This document shows positions 1-11,598 of a DNA stretch of 64,000 nt, in pieces. Each line of letters opens with the position of its first letter. The stretch's first letter is position 1. Location of the stretch: positions 124,001 through 188,000 of the forward strand of contig NZ_JBFEFL010000001.1 of the NCBI RefSeq assembly GCF_040717445.1, in the 5' to 3' direction. Below the pieces are notes generated by a model, which searched no databases, was not told the origin of the DNA, and saw nothing but the letters and a program-made list of their open reading frames with translations. The position numbers and the translations under genes were made by a program. The stretch is from Qipengyuania sp. JC766 (GTDB lineage: Bacteria > Pseudomonadota > Alphaproteobacteria > Sphingomonadales > Sphingomonadaceae).

Positions 1-955
<955 letters not shown>

Positions 956-1019
956 GGTATGCTCCTGAGCAATGTCGTGCCTGCATTCTCGCAGGCGCGG
1001 TGCGCAAGAGCAAGGCGGC

Positions 1020-1349
1020 TCAGTTGCGCGAAGGGTAAATGCCCGTGACGACCACGCAATATTTGAGTTTGCCCAAGATCGCGTCGTTTTCGTGCGCCCG
1101 CTTGAGGTTGGGCAGGGCGAAGGTCCGGCTCCCGTCCCCGCCATACATCGTGCCGAAAATCGAGAAGAGCGCGGTGTTTTCCGAAATCGACAGCAGGCGT
1201 CCGTCCGCCTCCAGAGTCCCGCGCGGGCAGAACGTCCCGCCGAAGGTCATGATTTCACCCAGGTAATCGCCATCTCCCGCGCGCGCCGGCGTAGCGCCGA
1301 TGCTTCCCAGGACGATCGCCACGGCGCAGAGCCTTGCCAGACCAGCCAT
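1020..1349 (-). CDS. Exported phage tail-collar-like domain protein
   Basis: 109-residue protein with a signal peptide (hydrophobic residues 4-20, cleavage near PARA-G at 24/25) followed by one tail-collar-like domain. The domain is recognisable from [14 protein letters not shown], a central [12 protein letters not shown] and TFALPNL, the usual signature of collar and microcystin-dependent-protein families. Two cysteines (41 and 98) could form a disulfide in the periplasm. I chose ATG 1349 because a longer start at 1379 would put a charged extension before the signal peptide. No phage genes lie nearby, so this is a stand-alone secreted version, not part of a prophage. Function unknown. Confidence 0.8.
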   Translation of the reverse strand: MAGLARLCAVAIVLGSIGATPARAGDGDYLGEIMTFGGTFCPRGTLEADGRLLSISENTALFSIFGTMYGGDGSRTFALPNLKRAHENDAILGKLKYCVVVTGIYPSRN

Positions 1350-1393
1350 ATCCGAATTCCCCCTCGTCGAACCAACCACGAAGGGCCCGCTTA

Positions 1394-3346
<1,953 letters not shown>

Positions 3347-3448
3347 CGGACCCTCCCGTGATTTGTCGCCCCCAAGGGGCTTGTCTCGGGAAGACGTTTG
3401 GGCAGCGAATTCGGTCCGGTCAATCGGCCCGGGTGCCGGAAGGTCCGG

Positions 3449-3808
3449 TCAGTGCGCGGCGAGCGCCTGCTCGACGCGGGCGAGAATCTCGTTGGGCGGG
3501 CAGGGCTTTTCGCAGGCGATCGCATCGGGGAACATCGCGCGCATCTCGTCGCTGGAAACCTCGCCCGAATGGAAGATCACCGGCACGTTTTCTTCCATCA
3601 GCTTGCGCGCGAGCGGATACACCTTCCCGTCGCTCAGCTGCACGTCGAGAATGGCGAGATCGGGCTTCGCGATCTGCAGCGCGAGCATGGCGGAGGACAC
3701 GTCGCGATGCGGCCCTTCGACGCGGCAACCCGCTTCCTCGACGGTCATGCACAGGTCCATGGCGATAATGGCCTCGTCCTCGGCGACGAGTATGCGCGGG
3801 TGGTCCAT
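3449..3808 (-). CDS. Single-domain response regulator (receiver only)
   Basis: 119-residue stand-alone CheY-like receiver. All phosphorylation residues are present: acidic patch EDE at 10-12, phosphoacceptor Asp55 (LAILDVQLSDG), Ser81 in the Thr/Ser switch position and Lys101 (CEKPCPP). It has no output domain, so it probably acts through protein contact or as a phosphotransfer sink. ATG 3808 is preceded by AGAGGA at good spacing, which favours it over the in-frame upstream start at 3850. No cognate kinase is adjacent. Similar short receivers in alphaproteobacteria often belong to blue-light or general stress pathways, but nothing here proves that. Confidence 0.88.
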   Translation of the reverse strand: MDHPRILVAEDEAIIAMDLCMTVEEAGCRVEGPHRDVSSAMLALQIAKPDLAILDVQLSDGKVYPLARKLMEENVPVIFHSGEVSSDEMRAMFPDAIACEKPCPPNEILARVEQALAAH

Positions 3809-3884
3809 CGGGATGTCCTCTTCGAAAGCTCGGGGCGCGACGATTAACAAGCCCCGAAACCCGTAAAGGTTCCCTCGGCGCGCC

Positions 3885-4505
3885 CTAGAGCTTGCCGAAC
3901 TGCGCCTCGTAACCGGCCGTGTCGTCCGCCGCGAGGAGGCGCGCCTGCGTCACCCAGTCGTCGCGCCGGATGCGGCCCTGGAAGCGGCCGAGCTGCGCGT
4001 CGATCCGGTCGATTTCGGCATCGTCCCAGGCGGCGATCTGGTCGAAGCGCGTGACGCCCAGTTCGACCAGCGTCGCCTGAAGCTTGGGGCCGAGCCCCTT
4101 GATCCGGGTGAGATCGTCGGCCGCCGCGGCGGCCTGCGGTTGCGGGGCGGTGGCTCCCGCTTGCGGCTCGGGCTGCGCTTCGGTTTCCGGCGGGTCGGCA
4201 CGCTCCGCCTCGTCCTTCGCCTTGACCCGCTCGACCGCCTGTTCCTCGACCGCGGCGGCCACGGCGGTGCCGCTTCCAGCAAGTCCGAAAGCGCCGGCGG
4301 GCGGGCGCGGGGTTTCCCCGGCGGAGGGGGAATCGATCAAGGCCTGGTTGCGGGCCGTCTTCTGCGCCCCTTCGTCCAGCGCATCGCTGCGTTCGACCAC
4401 CACCTTTGTCCGGCGGTTGGCGACCAGGACGAACCACGCGACCGCGATCCCGAGGATCACGGCGATGAGGATGTAGGGCCAGTTCGCTTCGACGAGTTCG
4501 ATCAT
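3885..4505 (-). CDS. Membrane-anchored helix-hairpin-helix protein
   Basis: 206 residues. One N-terminal transmembrane helix (about 10-30), a long low-complexity Ala/Pro/Glu/Gln linker (about 50-130) and a C-terminal helix-hairpin-helix-like domain beginning DDLTRIKGLGPKLQATL. This arrangement resembles the COG3743-type predicted 5' DNA nuclease/HhH proteins often seen in alphaproteobacterial envelopes. No catalytic residues can be assigned, so nuclease activity is not implied. It starts one base after the stop of the 36-residue ORF upstream, so the two are probably co-transcribed. Confidence 0.8.
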   Translation of the reverse strand: MIELVEANWPYILIAVILGIAVAWFVLVANRRTKVVVERSDALDEGAQKTARNQALIDSPSAGETPRPPAGAFGLAGSGTAVAAAVEEQAVERVKAKDEAERADPPETEAQPEPQAGATAPQPQAAAAADDLTRIKGLGPKLQATLVELGVTRFDQIAAWDDAEIDRIDAQLGRFQGRIRRDDWVTQARLLAADDTAGYEAQFGKL

Positions 4506-4506
4506 G

Positions 4507-4617
4507 TCATTCCTCGGGCTCGATAGTATCCGCGCGGCCCCATAGCACCCAGCCGATGCAGTAGCCAATCGCGTAGGCGACCAGCATGACGACGACGAGT
4601 TCGAACCAGATCGGCAT
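4507..4617 (-). CDS. 36-residue single-span membrane protein
   Basis: Short ORF directly upstream of the HhH protein. The translation begins MPIWFELVVVMLVAY, continues as a glycine- and tryptophan-containing transmembrane helix to about residue 27, and ends in the acidic tail TIEPEE. ATG 4617 has GAGG about 6 bases upstream. The stop is separated from the next ATG by one base (TGA-C-ATG), which strongly suggests translational coupling. The intact frame, Shine-Dalgarno and coupling make it a likely real gene. Function unknown. Confidence 0.72.
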   Translation of the reverse strand: MPIWFELVVVMLVAYAIGYCIGWVLWGRADTIEPEE

Positions 4618-4630
4618 CTCTATCCTCGTC

Positions 4631-5365
4631 TCAGCGCGGACCCGGCGTATCGACCGGGGTGGGGATCAGCGGCTGGACCGCGATCACGGAAAACTCGATC
4701 CGCCGGTTGGCGGGGTCCGTCGGGGCGAGGCCTTCGACGGGCTCGCTCGACCCTAGGCCTCGCGCACGCAACGCATCGCGCGGGATGCCCTTGGCGACCA
4801 GTGCCTCGCGCACGGCGGCGGCGCGCTGGTAGGACAGGGCCGTGTTTTCCTCGGCCGGTCCCGAATTGTCGGTATGCCCCTCGATCGCGATTTCCGCGCC
4901 GAGGCATGGACGAAGGGCGGAGGCGACTTCCTCGATCAGCTGGTCGCTGGCGGAACTGATCTCCACGCTCGATTCCTCGAAGCGGATGGTGCGCGCGTCG
5001 AGCAGCGCCTCGACGTCTTCCTGGCAGTGGAGCGGGGTGATCGGGGTCTCGCCCACCACCGCGCGCGCCGTGCCGTCCGACCAGTCGATCCCGCCAACGC
5101 CTGCGATCGCATGGACCGCGCGCGCAAATCGGGCCCGCTGCGCCTCGTTCATGTCGGCTGGCGCGGTCAGCTGGGGATGGCGGGTCGGCCACTGTCCGTC
5201 GCCAAGAGCGAAATTCGCCGTGACTCCGCTGTCGCCAAGGGCGGCCTGCGCCTCGCTCGCCAGTCGCTCGGCAAACGGGCGCGACGTGTGGGCCGACGCG
5301 ATCAGGCCGCAAGCGACGCTGAGCGCCGCACCGGCAGCAACGACGAGAGGGGGGCGGACGGCCAT
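4631..5365 (-). CDS. OmpA-family peptidoglycan-binding protein
   Basis: 244 residues. N-terminal signal or anchor sequence (residues 6-24, AAGAALSVACGLIASAH), a roughly 95-residue middle region of no recognised family, and a C-terminal OmpA-like domain. The domain shows IRFEESSVEISSAS, the binding motif IEGHTDNSG with the downstream ALSYQRAAAVREAL helix, and NRRIEFSVI. It should tether the envelope to peptidoglycan. ATG 5365 is chosen because upstream frame extension is arginine-rich and opposite-strand-like, while AAGGG precedes this ATG. It is probably the first gene of the OmpA/micropeptide/HhH set. Confidence 0.88.
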   Translation of the reverse strand: MAVRPPLVVAAGAALSVACGLIASAHTSRPFAERLASEAQAALGDSGVTANFALGDGQWPTRHPQLTAPADMNEAQRARFARAVHAIAGVGGIDWSDGTARAVVGETPITPLHCQEDVEALLDARTIRFEESSVEISSASDQLIEEVASALRPCLGAEIAIEGHTDNSGPAEENTALSYQRAAAVREALVAKGIPRDALRARGLGSSEPVEGLAPTDPANRRIEFSVIAVQPLIPTPVDTPGPR

Positions 5366-5438
5366 GACCGGACCCTTAGCCACGGGTGCGCCTGCGATAA
5401 AGGGGCGCGATAAAGGCTTGGGTGCGCTTTGCGTCCGG

Positions 5439-6938
5439 TCAGGCGGGCGGGGCGTTCGGATCGGCGACGTTGCGGCGGAACAGCACCCGGTCTTCCTCCC
5501 CGAAGCCGCGGGTCCAGACCACGTAGCCATAGGTCGCGAGGATCGCGGGCACGCCCAGCAGCAGTTCCGCCCATTCCGGCAGAAACGTCGCGCCGTAGCC
5601 CACGAGGACGGCCGGGGCGGCGGCATAGACCAGCGCCCAGCGCCAGTTGCTGACCGGTGCCTTCAGGATGGATTTCAGCACCAGGGCCTTCACCAGGCTG
5701 GATACCGAAAGCGCCGCGAACAGGGCGAAGGCCGCGCCGCCCGCCTGGTATCCTTCGCCCAGTCCCATGGACTGCGCTCCCATGATGAGCGCGATCGTGA
5801 GGCCGGCCTGGAGCGCGATAATCCCGATGGAAATTGCCAGGTTCCGCTTGCGTGCCACATAGACCAAGACGCCCTCCGAAACGACCGCCATGGATGCGGC
5901 CACCTCCGCTGCCAGCAGGAACGCGAGCGCGCCCGTCCCGCCGACGATCTCCGGCCCGCCAAGGCCCATTACCGCTTCGCCCGGAACGCCGATGATGAGC
6001 GCGATGCCGAGCTGCACGGCGATGATCCAGAAGCCCACCTGCCGCACCTGCGCCGCGATGGCCGACATGTTGCCGGTCTTCAGGTTCTTTGTGATGACGG
6101 GGCCGAGTATCGGTTCGAAACTGGTCTTCAGCTTCTGAGGCAGGCTCGCGAGCTGCTGCGCGAAATAATAGATGCCGACCGTCGTTTCGGAGGTGAAAAG
6201 GCCGAGGATGAAGATGTCGAGCAAGCGGGTCCCGCGTTCGATCACGTCGGCCCCTACCAGCGGCAGCGTGCGGCCTGTCAGGCGCAACAAAGCCATCGGC
6301 CGCGGCCGCCAGCCCTGCGGCAGGCCGTAGGTCTTCAGGAAGGGCCAAGCCGCGGTGACCAGGCCGGCATAGATCGACAGGATGAAGGCAAGGGCGAGGC
6401 CTGCATCGCGGGTGGCCGGGATGAAGAAGAACGCCCCGGCCGCGATCGAGATGGTCCAGGGTTCGACGATGGCACGCGCGCGCACCGTGGTCGCGATGTC
6501 GAAGCGATAGGCCTGCGCCGCCAGCAGGATCTCGGTCAGCGCGAAGGCGGGTATCGTGACCAGCATCCACCAGTCGAGCGGGCTGTTGGTTCCGTTGGGG
6601 AACATGAGATCGGGCACCGCGAGCAGCGCCAAGGCGGCCGCAACCGACACGACCAGCGAGACGAGCATCCCGTCGAAGACGATGTTGGTCTCGCGCTCCG
6701 TGCCCTCGCTGATGCGCTGCGCCAGTCCGCGCTTTTCGCCCAGCGCGCAGACGAGCGAGACGATTTCCAGCAGGATGAGCGCGAAGGCGAAGCGGCCCAT
6801 CTCTTCGACGCCGTAGAGGCGATACCCGATGAACAGGAAGGGGATGCGCGCCGCGAGCCGGAGCAGGAAGCCGAACGTGTTGGTCCGGCCGCCCTTCGCA
6901 AGCGCGGCGATATCGCCGCTCGGCGTCGTGTCGCTCAC
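5439..6938 (-). CDS. Polysaccharide/lipid-linked oligosaccharide flippase (Wzx/MATE-like)
   Basis: 499-residue integral membrane protein with many evenly spaced hydrophobic helices (about 12-14), the fold expected of Wzx/RfbX-type exporters in the MOP superfamily. It would move an undecaprenyl-linked glycan or similar lipid across the inner membrane. No glycosyltransferases are next to it, so the substrate cannot be named. It lies 10 bases after gpsA and is likely in the tsaD-gpsA operon. The C-terminus is polar and basic, ending before a short gap to the OmpA-like gene. Confidence 0.82.
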   Translation of the reverse strand: MSDTTPSGDIAALAKGGRTNTFGFLLRLAARIPFLFIGYRLYGVEEMGRFAFALILLEIVSLVCALGEKRGLAQRISEGTERETNIVFDGMLVSLVVSVAAALALLAVPDLMFPNGTNSPLDWWMLVTIPAFALTEILLAAQAYRFDIATTVRARAIVEPWTISIAAGAFFFIPATRDAGLALAFILSIYAGLVTAAWPFLKTYGLPQGWRPRPMALLRLTGRTLPLVGADVIERGTRLLDIFILGLFTSETTVGIYYFAQQLASLPQKLKTSFEPILGPVITKNLKTGNMSAIAAQVRQVGFWIIAVQLGIALIIGVPGEAVMGLGGPEIVGGTGALAFLLAAEVAASMAVVSEGVLVYVARKRNLAISIGIIALQAGLTIALIMGAQSMGLGEGYQAGGAAFALFAALSVSSLVKALVLKSILKAPVSNWRWALVYAAAPAVLVGYGATFLPEWAELLLGVPAILATYGYVVWTRGFGEEDRVLFRRNVADPNAPPA

Positions 6939-6948
6939 GCGGGACGGC

Positions 6949-7941
6949 TCACTGCGGCCTCTCGGATTCGGAGCGGAGCGGGCGGGTCAGCAACTCGCCC
7001 ACGACGGCGTTGGCACGCGCGCCGTCGAGCAGGAGGTTGACCGATTCCACGATCGGCATCTCGATCCCGCGTTCGCGGGCGAGACGTTTCAGGACCGGCG
7101 CGGTGAAGGCGCCTTCCGCAACCGTCCGGCGGTCGGCCATGAGCGCGTCGGCGGACTGGCCTTCGCCGAGCGCCTTGCCGAGCGAGAAATTGCGGCTGGA
7201 CGTGGACGTGCAGGTCAGGACGAGATCGCCCAGCCCGCACAGGCCCGCCAGCGTCTCTGTCCGCGCGCCCAGCGCATCCCCGAACCGCTGCATTTCGGCA
7301 TAGCCGCGCGCGATCAGGGCGGCGCGGGCATTCTGGCCCAGCTTCAGCCCGTCGACCACGCCGCAGGCGATGGCGAGCACGTTCTTGACCGCCCCGCCAA
7401 TCTCCGCACCCACGACATCGTCGGAATAATAGGGGCGGAAATGCTGGCGGGCGATGGTGCCCGAAATCCGATCCCATTGCGCGTTGCCGCCGCTGCAGGC
7501 GAGCGTCACGGCCGTGGGAAGCCCCGCCGCGACCTCGTGCGCGAATGTGGGGCCCGACAGGATGGCGATCGCGCTCTCTGGGCAGGCCTGCGCCGCGACA
7601 TCGTTCATCAGCAGGCCCGTTTCCGCCTCGATTCCCTTGCTGCACAGGACGAGGTCGCGCGGGTCCTTCGAAAGCCCGCGCAGGACGGAAGACAGGTGCT
7701 GCGCGGGCGTGACGGCAAGCAGGGTAGGGCATTGCGCCAGATCGGCGAGATCGTCCGTCGCGCGGATGCTGGGTGCGAGTTCGGCGGACGGCAGGTAGAT
7801 TTCATTGCGCCGGTCGCGATTGAGAGTGTCGACCAGCTCCGCCTCGCGCGCCCACAGCAGCACATCGCGCCCGTCGCTCGCCAGCATCTGGGCAAGCGCG
7901 GTGCCCCAGGCACCGGCCCCGATGACGCCGACGGCGCTCAT
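6949..7941 (-). CDS. gpsA: Glycerol-3-phosphate dehydrogenase [NAD(P)+]
   Basis: 330 residues. Reduces dihydroxyacetone phosphate to sn-glycerol-3-phosphate for phospholipid synthesis. The Rossmann motif [17 protein letters not shown] is at the N-terminus; the family features [18 protein letters not shown] and [17 protein letters not shown], which carries the catalytic lysine, are present. The start overlaps the tsaD stop by four bases (ATGA at 7938-7941), which fixes the start and indicates translational coupling. Confidence 0.97.
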   Translation of the reverse strand: MSAVGVIGAGAWGTALAQMLASDGRDVLLWAREAELVDTLNRDRRNEIYLPSAELAPSIRATDDLADLAQCPTLLAVTPAQHLSSVLRGLSKDPRDLVLCSKGIEAETGLLMNDVAAQACPESAIAILSGPTFAHEVAAGLPTAVTLACSGGNAQWDRISGTIARQHFRPYYSDDVVGAEIGGAVKNVLAIACGVVDGLKLGQNARAALIARGYAEMQRFGDALGARTETLAGLCGLGDLVLTCTSTSSRNFSLGKALGEGQSADALMADRRTVAEGAFTAPVLKRLARERGIEMPIVESVNLLLDGARANAVVGELLTRPLRSESERPQ

Positions 7942-8978
7942 GCCTTGTATCCCGCGCCGCGGACCGCTTCGGCTTCCGGGTCGAGCGGCCAGCGCGGCCG
8001 GGCCGAAATCTCGAGCGGGTCCGCTGCGAAACCGGGTTGCTGCAGCCTTTCGATGCCGGCCCAGGCGATCATCGCCGCATTGTCCGTGCACAGCGTCATG
8101 GGCGGCGCGACGAACCGCATGCCGCGCTCCGCAGCCAGCGATTCGAGCGATGCGCGCACGGTGCGGTTGGCAGCGACCCCGCCTGCCACCACCAGCGCGG
8201 GCACCGCCTCCATCCTGTCCAGCGCGCGTGCGAGACGGTCGATCAGGCAGGCATTCGCCGCCTGCTGAAAGCTGGCCGCGATATCGGCATCGCGATACGC
8301 GCCGCTTTCATGGGCGCGCAGGACCGCGCTCTTGAGACCGGCAAAGGAGAAATGCGGTTCCGCACTGCCCACCAGCGGACGCGGCAGGGGCACGGCATCC
8401 GGATCGCCTTCCAGCGCGAGCTTCTCCACCGCCGGGCCGCCCGGATAGCCGAGACCGAGGATCTTGGCGGTCTTGTCGAAAGCTTCGCCCAGCGCATCGT
8501 CGATCGTGGTCGCAAGCCTGCGATATTGCCCGACGCCGTCGACCCGCAGGATCTGGCAATGCCCGCCCGAAACCAGCAGCAGGGCATAGGGAAATTGGAG
8601 CTGCGCATCGGCAAGGCGCGGGCTGAGCGCGTGGCCTTCCAGATGATTGACCGCGATCAGGGGCACGTCGCTCGCCATGGCCAGCGCCTTGGCACTGACG
8701 AGGCCGACCATTACGCCGCCAATAAGGCCCGGGCCGGCAGTCGCCGCGATCGCATCGAGATCGGTGAGTTCGAGGCCGGCATCCTCCATTACCCCGCCGA
8801 TCATCGGGGCGAGCCTTTCGGCATGGGCGCGGGCGGCGATTTCCGGAACCACGCCGCCATAGGGCGCGTGTTCCGCATCCTGCGACGCGATCCGCTGCGC
8901 CACGATGGTTCGGTCGTCGCGCACGATTGCGGCGGCCGTTTCGTCGCAGCTGCTTTCTATGCCCAGAACCCATCCCAT
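7938..8978 (-). CDS. tsaD: tRNA N6-adenosine threonylcarbamoyltransferase
   Basis: 346-residue Kae1/TsaD protein of the ASKHA fold. It transfers the threonylcarbamoyl group to A37 of ANN-decoding tRNAs, with TsaB, TsaC and TsaE encoded elsewhere. Seen: N-terminal [14 protein letters not shown], the metal-binding [11 protein letters not shown] with both histidines, and the late nucleotide-binding motif [13 protein letters not shown]. It is divergent from hemC, with only 42 bases between the two starts, and heads the tsaD-gpsA-flippase run. Confidence 0.98.
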   Translation of the reverse strand: MGWVLGIESSCDETAAAIVRDDRTIVAQRIASQDAEHAPYGGVVPEIAARAHAERLAPMIGGVMEDAGLELTDLDAIAATAGPGLIGGVMVGLVSAKALAMASDVPLIAVNHLEGHALSPRLADAQLQFPYALLLVSGGHCQILRVDGVGQYRRLATTIDDALGEAFDKTAKILGLGYPGGPAVEKLALEGDPDAVPLPRPLVGSAEPHFSFAGLKSAVLRAHESGAYRDADIAASFQQAANACLIDRLARALDRMEAVPALVVAGGVAANRTVRASLESLAAERGMRFVAPPMTLCTDNAAMIAWAGIERLQQPGFAADPLEISARPRWPLDPEAEAVRGAGYKA

Positions 8979-9020
8979 CGCGCTTTTCCTTAGACCGCTG
9001 ACATATTAGGGCAAGCCGCG

Positions 9021-9953
9021 ATGGCCGAAACCGACCAACCCGTCCTGCGACTGGGCACGCGCCAGTCGCCCCTTGCCATGGCCCAGGCAGAGGAAGCGCG
9101 CAGCCGCCTGTGCGCCGCCCATGGCTGGACGCAGGACCGCGTCGAACTGGTCAAGGTGCGCGCGACCGGGGACAAGATTACCGACCGCCCGCTGGCCGAT
9201 ATCGGCGGCAAGGCGCTCTGGACCAAGGAACTGGACGCCTGGCTCGCCGAAGGGCGGATCGATGCGGCGGTCCATTCGATGAAGGATGTGGAAACGGTCA
9301 GGCCGGATTTCCTCGCGATTGCCGCAATCCTTCCGCGCGCGGACGTCCGCGATGTCCTGATCGGCGCGGAATCGGTGGACGACGTGCCCGAAGGCGCGCG
9401 CGTCGGCACCAGCGCCCCGCGCCGCGCGGCGCAGTTCCTGCACCACCGGCCGGACTGCACCATCGTGACCTTTCGCGGAAACGTGGCGACGCGCCTGGCG
9501 CGGCTTGCGGCGAACGAGGCGGACGTAACGTTTCTCGCCGCCGCCGGGCTCGAACGGCTGGGCGAGACCGGCATCGGCACCCTGCTCGATCCCGCAGACT
9601 GGCTGCCCGCCCCGGCGCAAGGTGCGATCGGGCTGGAATGCCGCGAGGACGATGCGCGGGTGCGGACGCTGCTGTCGGCCATCGACGACTCGCCCAGCCG
9701 CGCGGCGGTGATGGCGGAGCGGGCGCTGCTCTACGGCCTAGGCGGAACCTGCCACAGCCCGATCGCCGCGTATTCTTGCCACGACGGAAGCGATATCGTG
9801 CTGACCGCCGCGCTTTTCAGCGGGGACGGGATCGACCGGGTGCAGGACCGGCTGCGGGTCCCTGCGCGATCGCCGGACGATGCACGCGCGCTCGCCGAAA
9901 CGCTTCTGGGGCAGGCGTCGGACGCGATCCGCCGACTGTTCGAACCTGCGTGA
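9021..9953 (+). CDS. hemC: Porphobilinogen deaminase (hydroxymethylbilane synthase)
   Basis: 310 residues. Polymerises four porphobilinogens to hydroxymethylbilane in haem synthesis. Family motifs LRLGTRQSPLAMAQA, HSMKDVETV, RVGTSAPRRAAQ and FRGNVATRLARL are all visible. Cys244 in GLGGTCHSPIAAYS is in the position that carries the dipyrromethane cofactor. It is followed directly by hemD, the next enzyme of the pathway. Confidence 0.98.
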   Translation: MAETDQPVLRLGTRQSPLAMAQAEEARSRLCAAHGWTQDRVELVKVRATGDKITDRPLADIGGKALWTKELDAWLAEGRIDAAVHSMKDVETVRPDFLAIAAILPRADVRDVLIGAESVDDVPEGARVGTSAPRRAAQFLHHRPDCTIVTFRGNVATRLARLAANEADVTFLAAAGLERLGETGIGTLLDPADWLPAPAQGAIGLECREDDARVRTLLSAIDDSPSRAAVMAERALLYGLGGTCHSPIAAYSCHDGSDIVLTAALFSGDGIDRVQDRLRVPARSPDDARALAETLLGQASDAIRRLFEPA

Positions 9954-9955
9954 CG

Positions 9956-10636
9956 ATGATCCTTGCCATCAGGCCGGATCCGGGGCTCGAGAACACCCTA
10001 TCCTTGGGACGAGAACTTGGCTTGCCAATAAACGGCGCTCCGCTGTTCGATGTGGTTCCGGTGCCGTGGGAGGCGCCCGATCCCGGAGCATTCGACGGAC
10101 TGCTGATCGGCAGCGCCAACGTCTTTCGCAAAGGGGGTGATGCCTTGCACCGCCTTCGGGAGCTGCCGGTGCTAGCCGTGGGAGCGACCACTGCGGACTG
10201 CGCACGAGACGCCGGCTTCGTAGTGGCGCGGGTCGGTACCGGTGGCTTGCAAACCGTCCTGTCGCAGGTCGAAGGGCCCGCCCGCCTGCTACGGCTCTGC
10301 GGAGAAGACCGGGTCGCCCTGACCCCGCCGGAAGACGTGCGGATCGAGGAACGGGTGGTGTACCGGGTGGAGGCGCGGCCTTTCCCGAAAGCACTGATGC
10401 AGGACCTCCGGTCGGGTGCGATCGTCCTCCTCCACTCCGCGGCAGCCGCGCGCCATTTCGCGGCCGAGTGCGACCGCCGCGGTATCGCGCGTCAAGGCAT
10501 CGCGATCGCTGCGCTCGGGCCCCGCATTGCGGAGGCTGCCGGGTCGGGCTGGCGGAAGCTCGCATGGCCCGAAACGCCCGACGATCCGGCGCTGCTGGCC
10601 TTGGTCGGAGACATGTGGCAGGAGCTGGGCCCATGA
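9956..10636 (+). CDS. hemD: Uroporphyrinogen-III synthase
   Basis: 226 residues. Cyclises hydroxymethylbilane to uroporphyrinogen III. HemD is poorly conserved, so the call rests on position after hemC, length, and two-domain features such as DGLLIGSANVFRKGG, VLAVGATTADCARDAGF and the mid-protein LLRLCGEDR. ATG 9956 is used; a GTG at 9950 overlapping the hemC stop (GTGA) is an equally plausible start giving two extra residues. The stop overlaps the next gene's ATG. Confidence 0.9.
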   Translation: MILAIRPDPGLENTLSLGRELGLPINGAPLFDVVPVPWEAPDPGAFDGLLIGSANVFRKGGDALHRLRELPVLAVGATTADCARDAGFVVARVGTGGLQTVLSQVEGPARLLRLCGEDRVALTPPEDVRIEERVVYRVEARPFPKALMQDLRSGAIVLLHSAAAARHFAAECDRRGIARQGIAIAALGPRIAEAAGSGWRKLAWPETPDDPALLALVGDMWQELGP

Positions 10637-11598
10637 GCGAAACCGTCGACAGCGCGAAGCTGGAACAGCGCCTGCGCGAACGCGCTGCGCGCCGGGAAGC
10701 CTCGGGCGGCAGCATGCAGGTCTATCTCGGCATCGCCCTCAGCGCGTTCCTGCTGGGCGGCCTCGTCATCGGCTATTTCGCATGGCAGGACGGCACGTTC
10801 CTCTCGCGCGAAGCGGAAACAGTGCCGGACCGCGTCGGTCCCGAAAACCCGGGGGCCGCACTGGTCCCCACGCTGCCATCGCCGACGCGGACCGCCGCCG
10901 ACCCCGAGGAAGAGCCCGCCGAAGCGGTCGAACGTGTGGAGGAACAGCAGGGCGGTATCGAACAGCGGCTCGCCGCGGCAGAGCAGCGCCTTTCCCGGCT
11001 GGACCTGCAGACGCAGGCCGCATCGGGCAATGCCGCGCGGGCGGAGGGCCTGCTGATCGCGTTCGCTGCCCGCCGCGCGCTGGAGAGGGGCGCGCGCCTC
11101 GGTTTCCTGGCGGAGCAGCTGCAATTGCGCTTCGGCGACGCGAACCCGCAGGCGGTCGAAACGATCATCGCCAATTCGCGGCGCCCCGTCACGATCGACC
11201 AGCTGATCGCGCGGCTCGACGGGCTGGCCCCGGAACTGCGCAACGCCAGCAACGAGCCGACCTTCGAGCGGCTGCAGCGCGAGTTCGGCGAACTATTCGT
11301 GATCCGACGCCAGAGCGCCCCGTCGCCGCAGCCCGAACGGCGGCTGGAGCGGGCGCGGCTGTTCCTGGAAACGCGCCGCGTGGGGCCGGCGATCAGCGAG
11401 GTCGAACAATTGCCGGGCGCGCAGGTCGCGGAAAACTGGATTGCCGATGCACGGCGTTACGCCGCGACCATGCGAGCGCTAGACCTCTTGGAAACGACCG
11501 CCGTACTCGAACCGCGGCGCCTGCGCGATCGCACCGGCCAGCCCATCGAACAGCCCAGCCCATTGGAGCAGCTGGACCTCGACACCTCTCAGGAATAG
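10633..11598 (+). CDS. Mic60/mitofilin-like inner-membrane protein
   Basis: 321 residues. One transmembrane helix (about 30-52), an acidic/proline-rich linker, then a long predicted coiled coil (about 95-140) with helical repeats to the C-terminus. Alphaproteobacteria characteristically encode a Mic60 (COG4223) homologue directly after hemD, and this protein has that position, topology and size range. Mic60 bends membranes and contacts outer-membrane proteins. The ATGA overlap with hemD at 10633-10636 fixes the start. The 3' end overlaps the convergent monooxygenase gene by 10 bases. The sequence is diverged, so the assignment leans on context. Confidence 0.75.
   Translation: MSETVDSAKLEQRLRERAARREASGGSMQVYLGIALSAFLLGGLVIGYFAWQDGTFLSREAETVPDRVGPENPGAALVPTLPSPTRTAADPEEEPAEAVERVEEQQGGIEQRLAAAEQRLSRLDLQTQAASGNAARAEGLLIAFAARRALERGARLGFLAEQLQLRFGDANPQAVETIIANSRRPVTIDQLIARLDGLAPELRNASNEPTFERLQREFGELFVIRRQSAPSPQPERRLERARLFLETRRVGPAISEVEQLPGAQVAENWIADARRYAATMRALDLLETTAVLEPRRLRDRTGQPIEQPSPLEQLDLDTSQE

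Noticed and set aside
956-1019. GCCTGC-ATTCTC-GCAGGC hairpin between tail-collar and gcdH genes
   Set aside because: Short stem without a T-run; not enough to call a terminator.
4842-7040. 732-codon plus-strand frame over OmpA and flippase genes
   Set aside because: Antisense artefact: charged low-complexity sequence without domains or ribosome binding site.
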